A stretch of 64,000 nucleotides of DNA from Periplaneta americana (lineage: Eukaryota; Arthropoda; Insecta; Blattodea; Blattidae), in the NCBI RefSeq assembly GCF_040183065.1, contig NC_091120.1, positions 176,540,988 through 176,604,987 on the forward strand, written 5' to 3'. A program made the position numbers and the translations under genes. Shown here piece by piece: positions 11,455-21,178 of this stretch. A model generated the notes under the pieces. That model did no database searches, was not told the origin of the DNA, and saw only the letters and a program-made list of their open reading frames with translations. Positions within the stretch are counted from its first letter, which is position 1; every line of letters starts with the position of its first letter.

Positions 11455-11760
11455 GAGGAATAGACCCTTAACTCTGTCGGCCTTAACTCTGTCGGGTAGA
11501 GTAAAATAAAATTCAAATTCAAATTCAGATTTATTCATAACTTACATTTGAAATGGTACATTTGAATAGATACCCGAAATGAATCAATAATAATGATGAT
11601 TATAGAAATAATAGTAATAATAATACTAATAATAATAGAATAAAAGTGACTGAGATAATACAAAAATAGTAATACTAATTAATTATTAATAATAATAATA
11701 ATAATAACTAAGACTGATAAAATAAAATATAAAACCATTTAGCTAGAGTTAACACAACTT
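11455..11760. repeat. LINE-tail-like segment with AAT/ATTC simple repeats
   Basis: CTTAACTCTGTCGG occurs twice (near 11,468 and 11,483), followed by ATTCAAATTCAAATTCAG and imperfect AAT repeats to about 11,710. The CCTTAACTCTG(C/T) motif also precedes the AAT tail of the LINE end at 54.8 kb, so this is probably a degraded retrotransposon 3' end. Confidence 0.4.
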
Positions 11761-12377
11761 ATATAAGCATAATAATAATCAGGAAAAAAAAATAACGAAC
11801 TCGAAAATCAACAAAAAAATTTCGATGTATCGCAGACGACAGCAACCGCCGTATTGATATTGTGTTATGCATTACTGATAGGAGGGGGAGCCGAAGGTCT
11901 ACATCCTGACGCTCTCTTCGAATCTTCTCATACAATCATAGGAAGTTAATGCTGAAAAACAAAGTGTCTACGAGTCAAACTGTACATTATTACCAGGATA
12001 AATACAAATAACACTGAAATATATTAATCAAGTTTCAGTTATACTGAGTGTTCATTTCAAAGTGTGTCATGACGTCACTGTTGTGAGTCAGCGATTTGAA
12101 GCGAGTTTCAGCTTTTATGTCAGAGAAGTTGCCTATTAATCAAGGCGTTCAATCTGAACTTGAGAACGTGTACGGCTTAACTTGAACGTCGTAGCAACAG
12201 ATGGCGGTCTGTACGGTCTGTGTGCTACCATAACCTCTTTCGAACTATGTTTTGCGCGGCCAAGTCGTACGCAGGGTATTTGTTGTTGCGTACGACAACA
12301 TTCCACAACACAAATCAAATGCTCCGTGTCCATGTTGACCGTCCAAGTTAATGTCAACAAATACGTAAGAAATCGTC
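11761..12377. other. Non-coding flank of the piggyBac element
   Basis: No gene seen. CpG-containing sequence runs up to the TTAA insertion site at 12,378-12,381. Confidence 0.3.
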
Positions 12378-12871
12378 TTAACCCTAGCAATACCAACGGG
12401 GGGGGGTACTTTGTGTCCACCTTATCCAAAATTTATATTTTCAATATCTAACTGATGTATTAAAAATACGAAAATACTATTTATTGTCGGTTATGAATCT
12501 TTCTATCTTACTGTGTTATTGTTTAATAGTTTTCACTGATAGTTTTACCAAAACACGACTATATGTCAAAAAATATCCGCCCCTTAGTAAATGGTGTAAC
12601 CCATAATACAAGATTTCACGTTATTTCAACTATTTCAAGAATGATGCAGGACTCATGGCCAATATAATTTTTGTGCTTTTGTGTTACTACACATGTAATG
12701 CACCAACAATGGACATATTTATTCTTTTTTTTGTTACGCTCCTACTGTCCCTACAATGGGCATATTTGGTCTTTCTATTTCTGTTACACCTGATTGGTCT
12801 GATGAAGTGGTGTGATATTTATGTATCCTACTTGTTTCCGACAATTACATTTGTTGTTCAGTCTACTAGCA

Positions 12872-14644
12872 ATGAGTCGAAAGACCACAGAAGAGTTATT
12901 GGAAGAATCTACAGATTCCGAAACTGAAATTGAAAATGATGACGATGGTGAAGTAGTGAGTGAACCTGAAGACCAGTGTATCATGCGTGACAAAGTGGAC
13001 GGGGATGAAGTGGAATCCAGTTCTGAAGATGACCCTGACAACTTATCTGAAATTGAAATCAGTGATAAATATATTACTAGTACTGGAAGAGTTTACGTTT
13101 CCAAACCACCTCGAATATCAAGACGAGCTGCACAGAATATTGTGAAAGAACGCGAAGGACTACGAAGTGAAGGTAAAGTGGCCACAATAATAGAGTCGTT
13201 TGAAAAGTTCTTTACTCCAGAAATTGTAGACAGCATTATAAAGTATTCTAATGAAGAAGCGATTAGGCAGAAAGTACCAGGAACAAGTAGACTTGAATTC
13301 CTTGCTTATATAGGGCTTCTTATCTTTATGGGCAAAGAAAGTGATAGCAAGACAGCTGTTACAGATCTTTGGTCCAATATTCCTGGAAGATTTGTTTATA
13401 CTGCTACTATGAGCCGAACTAGATTCCAGCAGCTAACTAAAATAATAAGATTTGATAACAAAAACACACGAAATGAACGCAGGGAGTTTGATAAATTTGC
13501 CGCAATGCGTGAAGTATTCAACAAAATGAACTCAGTTTTACCAAAATATTATTCTGCTGGAATGCACACTGTTGTAGATGAAATGCTTACATTATTCCGT
13601 GGAAGATGTCCCTTCAAAGTTTTCATGAAGGATAAACCTGGGAAGTATGGCATACTTATACGTATGCTTACAGATTCAAAGTCAAGATATGTTATCAGTA
13701 TGCAACCATATGCAGGGAAGAATAAGAATACAGCGCAACAAACAAATTCAGCTACAGCTGTCGTAAAACGTTTGGTTCATCCTATAAATAACTCCGGGCG
13801 CAATGTAACCACAGACAGGTACTACACATCTGTTGACTTGGCTGAGGATCTATGGAACAATCACAAGCTAACTCTTGTTGGAACTTTGCAGGCAAATAGG
13901 AAACACATTCCTCAAGAACTCAAAGAAGTTTCTGGAAGAGAATTATATTCCAGTAAATTTGCTTTCAGTGATCCTGATACTGGAAGTGTTCCAATTACAA
14001 TTGTTTCATACATCCCTCGTGAAAAACCTAAGCGGTACCTTCTTATGTTATCCACTCAACATTATGATGATGCAATTGGTGCACCATCTGATCCAAAGAA
14101 GAAAACAGTAATAAATCTATACTACAATGACACTAAAGGCGGTGTCGACACAGTGGATCAAATGGTACGCAAATATTCAACAAAAAGAGCTACCAGAAGA
14201 TGGCCAGTGTCTATTTTCTACACACTTCTTGATATAGCAGCTCTAAATGGCTACACCACATTTATACTGAACTTTCCAGCCTGGAATAAGAAGAAACCAA
14301 ATCAGCGGCGACTTTATCTACAAGAATTGGGATTGAAGCTCATAACTCCGTATATTGAACGGGCAAGAAATGTTACAGGACTGCAAAAGTGTGTGATTTC
14401 GGCAATGGAAGGAATTCTGAAAAGGAAAATCAAGCAGACAAGTGGAGCAAAAGAAGTTTATGGTGGTAAGGGTCGATGCCATTTGTGTACTAGAGACTGC
14501 CGATCAAAAATAGAAAAGTACAACAAAGTGAGCAAGACAACAATCATTTGCAGTGTTTGTAAAAGGTACACATGTAGTAAAAATAGCAAGAAAACTGTGG
14601 TCTGTTCAATATGTGAGGACGAGTGTGAAGAAAGTGATGTGTAG
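12872..14644 (+). CDS. piggyBac transposase, intact
   Basis: A 590-residue DDE-family transposase that cuts and pastes DNA at TTAA sites. The frame is open from 12,812, but I prefer the ATG at 12,872 because it begins MSRKTTEELLEE and is followed by the acidic N-terminus usual in the family; the 20 upstream residues are hydrophobic and untypical. Catalytic aspartates (numbered from 12,872) fit VVDEM (D236), TTDRYYTS (D315) and KGGVDTVDQM (D426). The RWP and LLDIAALNGY motifs follow. The last 55 residues form the cysteine-rich domain (CHLC, CSVC, CSIC pairs) that binds the element ends in this family. No stop or frameshift interrupts it. Length is close to the roughly 590 residues usual for the family. 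Confidence 0.95.
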   Translation: MSRKTTEELLEESTDSETEIENDDDGEVVSEPEDQCIMRDKVDGDEVESSSEDDPDNLSEIEISDKYITSTGRVYVSKPPRISRRAAQNIVKEREGLRSEGKVATIIESFEKFFTPEIVDSIIKYSNEEAIRQKVPGTSRLEFLAYIGLLIFMGKESDSKTAVTDLWSNIPGRFVYTATMSRTRFQQLTKIIRFDNKNTRNERREFDKFAAMREVFNKMNSVLPKYYSAGMHTVVDEMLTLFRGRCPFKVFMKDKPGKYGILIRMLTDSKSRYVISMQPYAGKNKNTAQQTNSATAVVKRLVHPINNSGRNVTTDRYYTSVDLAEDLWNNHKLTLVGTLQANRKHIPQELKEVSGRELYSSKFAFSDPDTGSVPITIVSYIPREKPKRYLLMLSTQHYDDAIGAPSDPKKKTVINLYYNDTKGGVDTVDQMVRKYSTKRATRRWPVSIFYTLLDIAALNGYTTFILNFPAWNKKKPNQRRLYLQELGLKLITPYIERARNVTGLQKCVISAMEGILKRKIKQTSGAKEVYGGKGRCHLCTRDCRSKIEKYNKVSKTTIICSVCKRYTCSKNSKKTVVCSICEDECEESDV

Positions 14645-15126
14645 CATTTTACAATTTATTTTGTGACTGTTACACTAAAGTATTTGTTGGAACATATACA
14701 ATAACATTTCAATTTTTTTCTTTCATAATAGTACATACTATTCGCTGATTGTAAGTGTGGTAAACAAAGCAAGAAAACTTGTGTCCTGTTCACTGTGTGA
14801 GAACTAATGTGAAGAAAGTGATGCATAATATTTTCCAGTTCTATGATATTTTCTGGACTGTTGCATTCAAGTACTTGCTGAAAAATATACGACAACATTT
14901 AAACGTTTTTTGCTTTATGTATCCGTATAGTACACAGTATTTGCAGATTGTAAGTTTGGTATAAGTAGCCTATAACAAGGAAACGGTGGTTTGTTCAATA
15001 TGTAACAACGAGGGTGAAAATAATAATACGTAATATTTTCAGACTGTTTTGTTGAAGTAAATTGTTCGAAAATATACAATGATATTTAAATTTTTATCTT
15101 TTATAGTAGTACATGCTATTTGCCGA
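14548..15126 (+). repeat. Three tandem, diverged copies of the transposase 3' end
   Basis: The segment encoding the last cysteine-rich part plus its 3' flank recurs downstream. Corresponding anchors (A(G/A)CAAGGAAA- or AGCAAGAAAACT-type) lie at 14,585, 14,768 and 14,974, giving spacings of 183 and 206 bp. Each copy includes a (C/T)TGTTCA(A/C)TATGTG-like block, a GTGTGAAGAAAGTGATG-like block and a CATGCTATTTGC/CATACTATTCGC end. The second and third copies carry stops and are not coding. Confidence 0.85.
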
Positions 15127-15235
15127 TTACAAATATTTAAAAGATGCTCAAAATTAAACATTTTTATAGTGGTCACAAAATATCCCCCCCTTGGTACTAC
15201 AGGTCATCAAAATAGCTTGGTATTGCTAGGGTTAA

Positions 15236-15889
15236 CCCTCTCCCCATATCCCGACAGTAAGAAAAAACCCACCTCAGTACATGTTTCCAAACAGTTCATA
15301 TTCCTGCCACTACCGGCGTTGCCGTACTTATCAGTAAGTACTCTTCAGAATGAACGCCGTACTTGCTATGCAACTTCTCTGACACATAGGTAATACACCT
15401 CTGCGGAAGTGTAGGAAGATTGAATTCTCTAGGCTCATCGACTAGCCACATGACGGCATACAGCGAGCCATGACACACTTTGAACTGAACATCCAGTAGA
15501 TCTCCCCTTTGGTGCAAGAGGTATCATATCAAAATATTTTATGACAGGCGGGGAAAATATAAATTTTAAGAACTCTCTAGTGATAGAGATAGTGATAAGT
15601 ACAATAAAGTGTATCTGTGGCGATGCTAAGAAAATTATTTATGTGGAAACATACACCGTTATTAATTAAGAAAATGATCTATTTATATTTATTACAATGT
15701 TTTATCTAATAGCTTACATGCATCAGATATAATGTTATTATTGTTATTGTTATCATATTTATTCACAGTGACTATTACACTTTTACTACGTCATACTACT
15801 TTTGACTAATAAAACGGTACGAGAGGACGTGTTTCAACCAATCATATCTGTTTATCGCTGCAATTTTATCACTACCCTAGTATTTGTTT
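15236..15889. other. Non-coding stretch with an unassigned repeat-like minus-strand ORF
   Basis: A 73-codon minus-strand frame (15,296-15,517) contains YVSEKLHSKYGVHSEEY, a block I have seen in cockroach repeat translations but cannot assign. The rest is AT-rich and unremarkable. Confidence 0.3.
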
Positions 15890-16365
15890 CTTTGTTTGCC
15901 AACATTTCAAAATGCAAATTCTTTACGGTGCTATAAAACTTGCTTTGCGATCGTTAATTGTTTCCCGCATAGATAGTCAACTGAAAATGACGGCTCCGTT
16001 CAAACGTTTTGGTGAAGCTAACATTAGTGAAATAGAATTTTAGTAAATAAATTAATACCTATTTTATTATATTAGAGTACTTTCTTCTAATCTTTATATA
16101 CTTTCTTCTGTTTTTATCATCTCCCTATCATTTGTTTCTTTGTTTGCCAACATTTCAAACTGCAAATTCTTTACGGTACTATAAAACATGCTTCGCGATC
16201 GTCATTTGTTTACCGCATAGACAGTCAACAGAAAATGGCGGCTTCGTTCAAACGTTTTTGTAAATTAGTGAAATAGAATTTTAGTAAGTCAATTAATATT
16301 TTATTGCATTAGAGTACTTCATTTCTTCTAACCTTTATAAACTTTTTTCTAATCGTGTAGGCTAA
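15890..16365. repeat. Tandem duplication, two units of about 238 bp
   Basis: Two direct copies, offset 238 bp, share TTTGTTTCTTTGTTTGCCAA, GCAAATTCTTTACGGT, GCGATCGT, CGTTCAAACGTTTT and TAGTGAAATAGAATTTTAGT. They differ by scattered substitutions and small indels. No coding capacity. Confidence 0.8.
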
Positions 16366-16441
16366 TAGTCAACTAAATTCCACTCGAGTTTTGATTTTCT
16401 CTAGATAAATCAAAATCTTTAGTGAGGTTGTTGAAAAAACT

Positions 16442-16442
<1 letters not shown>

Positions 16443-16503
<61 letters not shown>

Positions 16504-16520
16504 GTTGTTGTTGTTGTTAT
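16443..16520. repeat. (ATT)n microsatellite
   Basis: About 20 ATT units followed by GTT units. A poly-A run lies near 16,692-16,713. Confidence 0.95.
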
Positions 16521-16913
16521 TATCATTATTGTCATTATCATGTTTATTCACACTGAAAAACCTTACTGAAGTAAAAACAACAGTAATAATTAATAACCAG
16601 AATTGACAATTATGTGCACTAAAAACTAAATAACTGGTATACCAAACGTTTATTCGAACAACTCTGAACAACATTCAAATTATAGGAATTCAAAAAAAAA
16701 AAAAAAAAAAAAAGGATTTAGTAATGTTTCTTAGTCCTAATTTAATTATTTTTGCAGAGGAAAACCTAATTTTCAATTATATGGACTTGCGAAACGATGG
16801 CCTTCCGCTATAACAGGAATTACTATAAAAATACGATATGCTCTAAGATTTGAGTGTCTCCCATGAACGGAATGAAATAAGCTATGAATAACAGTAAATC
16901 CTCCAGTAATACT

Positions 16914-17761
16914 TTACTTACTTACTTACTTAAAATGGCTTTTAAGTAAACCGCAGGTTCATTACCGCCCTCACATAAGCCCGCCATCGGTTCCTATCCT
17001 GTGCAAGATTAATCCAATCTCTATCATCATATCCCACCTCCCTCAAATACATTTTAATATTATCCTCCCATCTACTTCTCGGTATCCCCAAAGGTCTTTT
17101 CCCCTCCGGTCTCCCAACTAACACTCTAGCCTATATGCATTTCTGGATTCGTCCATACGTGCTACATGCCCTGCCCATCTCAAACGTCTGGATACAATGT
17201 TCCTAATTATGTCAGGTGAAGAATACAATGCGTGCAGTTCTGTGTTGTGTAACTTCCTCCATTCTCCTGTAACTTCATCCCTCTTAGCCTCAAATATTTT
17301 CCTAAGAAGCTTATTCTCAAACACCCTTAATCTCTGTCACCTCTCTCAAGGTGGGACTCCAAGTTTCACAACCTTACAGAACAACCGGTAATATAGCTGT
17401 TTTATAAATTCTAACTTTCAAATTTTTTGAGAACAGACTAGATGACAAAAGCTTTTCAACCGAATAACAGACATTTCCCATACTTATTATGCGTTTAATT
17501 TCCTCCCGAGTGTCATTCATATTTGTTATTGTTGCTCCAAGATGTTTGAATTTTACTACCTCATCGAAGGATAAATCTCCAATTTTTATATTTCCATTTC
17601 GTACAATATTCTGGTCACGAGAAATAATCATATACTTCGTCTTTTCGGGATTTACTTCCAAACCTATAGCTTTACTTGGTTCAAGTAAAATTTCCGCGTT
17701 TTCCCTAATCGTTCGTGGATTTTCTCCTAACATATTCAAGTCATCCGCATATAAATCCTCC

Positions 17762-17763
<2 letters not shown>
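16914..17763 (-). pseudogene. 5'-truncated LINE 3' end (reverse transcriptase to C-terminal tail)
   Basis: Read on the minus strand: the reverse transcriptase active-site block LYADDLNMLGEN near the 5' end, then NPEKTKYMIISRD, VVKFKHLGATIT and SSSLFSKNLKVRIYKT. After a frameshift come FENKLLRKIFEAKRDEVTGE, the RLRWAGHVARM motif and REVGYDDRDWINLAQDR. The 3' end carries an (AAGT)n tail at 16,914-16,931. Upstream RT and endonuclease regions are absent, and the copy abuts an AAT array. At least two frame breaks make it inactive. Related fragments lie at 51.1-52.1 kb. It is a non-LTR retrotransposon; the exact clade is not settled. Confidence 0.85.

Positions 17764-17817
<54 letters not shown>
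17762..17817. repeat. (AAT)n microsatellite, left half
   Basis: Uninterrupted AAT units. An equivalent array resumes at 19,103 after the Tc1-like element, so the two were probably one array before insertion. Confidence 0.9.
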
Positions 17818-17819
<2 letters not shown>

Positions 17820-17820
<1 letters not shown>

Positions 17821-19098
17821 AGGGTGGTCCGAAAGTTTCTCACCTTACTGGTTTAAAAATAGAATTATCATATTTATTTTTCAAATGTCAAAAAATATAT
17901 CATTTAATGATCTACCATGGTTTTCAGTAATTTGTGTGACGTCCATTGTTGCTGTGGCACTCCCAAATGCATTTTCGGAAACTCTCTATCAAAATCATGA
18001 TTATTTCTTGGTCAATAAATGCCCATTCTTCCTTAAAATTTTCATTGAGCGTTTGTCTGGTGCGTGGTCTATATCTCTAAACACACTGCCTGTAGTCTAG
18101 CCCATAAATTCTGAATGACTTTTAAGTCGGGATGGTTTTTCGGCCAATGAGTCCAAGCATCATTGAAGTTATTTCGAATGTCATTCCTAGTTTGTTTTGC
18201 AATATGTGCTGATGAATCATCTTGCGTTAGAATTCGAAGTGAACGAAGTTGAAATTGTCTAGGGTCATGCATGTTTTTCTGGTACAGAGACAGAATTTTT
18301 TCTCGGTAGTAGGCTCCATCAACAGTTTGTTACTGATGCACAATATTCAACTGTCTATTAATATTACGACATATACCCCAAGGAACCATAATTTTAACGA
18401 GAAATTGGAAGTTACAATAGCCAAGTCTGTTCAGGGTTATTAACCACATGTTTAAGTGTCTATGATGTCACTATCGTCATTCCTTTTCTACTTCTTAATG
18501 TATTTCTGGTAACTTTCAAAGTTCGACTGAGCTGTTTGATTGATATACTGGACTGATAATGATATTGAATTTTAGACTTTACATGCTCTCATGGTGAGAG
18601 TAACATCTGCAAACATCGATAAAATAAGCTTTAATGGCAATAAATGTTACTCTAAATAATGATTAATTATCACACTGTTGTCAACTGAAAGTATGGACGG
18701 AAAGTTCCTCACCCCGGATGAGAAACTTTTGGTTTTTAAGTAACCGAATGTTAAAACGCTTTACATTCATAAACTTCTTCTTACGTGTACTGAATCCCAA
18801 ACATTAGACTCTGAAGATTTCGAAAATATATTTTAGTGTCTAACTTAACTATCAATGGTAAAAAAAGAGCAATGACGCTGAGAGGGGAAGAAAAATCATT
18901 CAATTTCAGATAACACTTCTTCACATGTAGGCCTATGCTGTTTACGCAATGGAGGTGGACTTCAATTCAGCCAGGACAATTGTTGCTAACGTTAATATTA
19001 TTAGAACAGCATGAAAGTGCCAGTGTTTTGAAGTAATGATAAAATAATAAAGTTGATTGACAAAAATGCAATAGGAGTGAGAAACTTTCGGACCATTC

Positions 19099-19100
<2 letters not shown>
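17820..19100 (-). mobile_element. Tc1-like transposon relic
   Basis: The left end CAGGGTGGTCCGAAAGTTTCTCACC and right end TAGAATGGTCCGAAAGTTTCTCACT are inverted repeats of about 25 bp, flanked by TA at 17,818-17,819 and 19,101-19,102. The minus strand encodes the C-terminal part of a Tc1-type transposase (18,272-18,069): TQDDSSAHIAKQTRN, then HPDLKVIQNLWARL. In Tc1-type enzymes the corresponding motif is PIENLW with a catalytic E; here it is Q. Stops and frameshifts occur before and after. At 1.28 kb the element is near full length for the superfamily but inactive. Confidence 0.85.

Positions 19101-19102
<2 letters not shown>

Positions 19103-19160
<58 letters not shown>
19103..19160. repeat. 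(AAT)n microsatellite, right half
   Basis: AAT units directly abutting the TA duplication of the Tc1-like element. Confidence 0.9.
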
Positions 19161-19162
<2 letters not shown>

Positions 19163-19196
19163 TTAACGACAATGATTATAATAATAATGATGATTA

Positions 19197-19233
19197 CTTA
19201 TTTGTTTGTTTATTTATTTATTTCCTTATTTAC

Positions 19234-19284
<51 letters not shown>

Positions 19285-19393
19285 CTTACTTATTTATTTG
19301 TTTGTTTATTTATTTATTTACTTCTTTATGTATTTATTTATTTAGTTATTTATTTACTTATTTATTTACTTACTTATTTATTTATGTATTTAC

Positions 19394-19464
<71 letters not shown>

Positions 19465-19471
19465 CTTCTTT
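19197..19471. repeat. (TTTA)n microsatellite with TTAC variants
   Basis: About 275 bp of TTTA units with scattered TTTG and TTAC variants. The apparent ORFs of alternating Y, L, F and I are repeat translations. Confidence 0.97.
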
Positions 19472-19706
19472 TTTTTTTTAAATTTAGTGCTTGGCGTGGC
19501 ATCCTCGTTCTAGGCATCTTGAGTATATGAGATTTCCATTTCTGTCTATAATTTATAATTTTCTCTAAAACTGTGTCAATATTTAATTCTTTCAAAAGAA
19601 AGGTAATTTTTTTTTATTAGTATAGATTACAGTAAATGTATGTTATTATGAAACATTTCTTCTGAACCCAAGTATTCGTGTTATATATAATGTATAATCT
19701 GTATTT
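19472..19706. other. Spacer between TTTA arrays
   Basis: Begins with a T-run and holds short AT-rich unique sequence, with no recognised feature. Confidence 0.4.
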
Positions 19707-19834
19707 TCTTTATTTATTTACTTATTTATTTGTTTATTTACTTACTTACTTACTTATTTACTTACTTCTTTATTTACTTACTTTTTTATTTACTTACTTA
19801 TTCATTCATTCATTCATTCATTTATTTATTTGCG
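19707..19834. repeat. (TTTA/TTAC/ATTC)n microsatellite
   Basis: Tetranucleotide array of TTTA and TTAC units ending in ATTC units. Confidence 0.95.
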
Positions 19835-20057
19835 TCAACGCTTAAGTATTGCTATTCAACGCGGAAATGCAATGAGCGTTTTAGGTACTCTTCCCGAATC
19901 CAGCCCTTTGGACTTACTCTTTCTTCTGTAAAATTTATTAATTTTTCTTTATGTAAATATTTGTATTTATTATTATGAATTTAATATTAGCATATTGAAT
20001 TTATTTTGAAATAGGTAGATTAATCATGTTGTATTTGTGTAACAATGTACAAAATTG

Positions 20058-20058
20058 T

Positions 20059-20109
<51 letters not shown>

Positions 20110-20164
20110 TTCATTCATTCATTTATTTATTTATCTATCTATCTTTATCTATCTATTTATCTAT
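20058..20164. repeat. (TTTA/TCTA)n microsatellite
   Basis: TTTA units changing to ATTC and then TCTA units, directly abutting a 5'-truncated LINE end at 20,166. Confidence 0.95.
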
Positions 20165-20165
20165 T

Positions 20166-20638
20166 GCCCTAAAGGAGAACTACTGAGGAATAATCGCCAC
20201 CATAAAGTGAGAAGCTCCATCGCAACCACTCTTCGGAAGGCCAAGTGGGAGGTTTACGAAGAAGTGCACTGCTTGGCTGAGAATGGGTCAACGAGAAGAG
20301 CAGACATTATAGCCATCGATCGCTGGAATCAAAGAAGCCTCATTCTTGACCCCACTGTCCGTTTCGAGAAGGATGATCAACAAGCCAATAACGTTAACAA
20401 TGAAAAGAAGTCTATTTACAACCCATGTATTCCTCACTTCAGTGAGAGATACAAAATGAATATTAATATATGGGAAGTGAAAGGACTTCTTTTTGGCGCT
20501 AGGGGAACTTCATTTAAGTTAACCAAAACCACTCTCCTTTCTCTTAAATTTTCTAATGAGGACGTTAACAAAATTTATCTAATGGTATTGAGAGATTCCT
20601 TATCCATTTTACACAATCACTTGTATAATAATATGTAA
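20166..20638 (+). pseudogene. 3' end of an R2-like LINE (restriction-like endonuclease and tail)
   Basis: An open frame of about 157 codons, entered through the TTTA array with no start of its own. It reads KWEVYEEVHC, RRADIIAIDRWNQRSLILDP then TVRFE, EKKSIYNPCIPHF, EVKGLLFGARGT and a terminal SILHNHLYNNM. The R-x-D-I...ILDPTVRFE arrangement resembles the PD-(D/E)XK-type endonuclease that cleaves target DNA in R2-type LINEs, followed by the conserved tail. The same tail recurs at 32.2 kb (minus) and 48.8 kb (plus). The reverse transcriptase is missing (5' truncation). Clade assignment rests on recalled similarity. Confidence 0.7.
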
Positions 20639-20856
20639 TTTTTTTTTTCACTTCATCTCATTACTCTTCAATGTATTTTCATCTCATGTTTCTCTGAAAT
20701 CAAATTGTACTTTATTTTTAAATTTATCATTGTTCCGTATTCTCTCCGCAATCATATTATTTTTCATTTAACCTCTGCTTTGTAGTCTGGATCCTAGTGG
20801 TCAGTCGTAGATTTCGGCCAGATGTCCCATATTGTGGAATTTGTTGTGTCTATCTC
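20639..20856 (+). other. 3' UTR of the R2-like LINE fragment
   Basis: T-rich sequence after the stop, then GGATCCTAGTGGTCAGTCG and a GGCCAGATG block, leading directly into the TCTA/TTTA array that probably began as the element's 3' tail. Confidence 0.5.
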
Positions 20857-21178
20857 TTTATCTATCTATTTATTTGTCTATGTATCTATTTATTTATCTA
20901 TCTATCTATTTATTTATCTATCTATTTATTTATCTATATCTTTATTTATTTATCTATTTATTTATTTATCTATTTATTTATTTATCTATCTATTTATTTA
21001 TCTATCTATTTATTTATATATCTATTTATCTATTTATTTATCTATCTATTTATTTATTTATCTATCTATGTAATTATTTATCTATCTATTTATTTATTTA
21101 TCTATCTATTTATTTATTATTTATTTATTTATCTATATATCTATTTATTTAATTATTGATTAATTTATTTATTTATTT
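20857..21178. repeat. (TCTA/TTTA)n microsatellite between two convergent LINE ends
   Basis: About 320 bp of interspersed TCTA and TTTA units. The left neighbour is the 3' end of the plus-strand LINE, and the right neighbour is the 3' end of a minus-strand LINE. Confidence 0.97.

Larger units (their letters stand above)
12382..15231 (+). mobile_element. Complete autonomous-type piggyBac element
   Basis: The ends are a perfect 15-bp inverted repeat, CCCTAGCAATACCAA (12,382-12,396 and complement 15,217-15,231), flanked by TTAA at 12,378-12,381 and 15,232-15,235. A second, imperfect inverted repeat of about 22 bp (a G-run then TACTTTGTGTCCAC) follows the left TIR almost directly. On the right it is separated from the TIR by about 26 bp (copy at 15,169-15,190). 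Such unequal spacing is known from the Trichoplusia ni piggyBac. The 2,850-bp element holds one intact transposase gene and, downstream, a decayed tandem repetition of the gene's 3' end. Perfect TIRs and an open frame suggest a young insertion. Confidence 0.95.

Noticed and set aside
12136-12451. Overlapping ORFs of 97 and 89 codons before the piggyBac element
   Set aside because: They straddle the TTAA insertion site and the element terminus, so they cannot be one ancestral gene; no motif was recognised.
19160-21159. Long ORFs of alternating Y, L, F and I residues (also at 30-31 kb)
   Set aside because: They are translations of TTTA/TCTA arrays, open in several frames at once because the repeat lacks stops in those frames.
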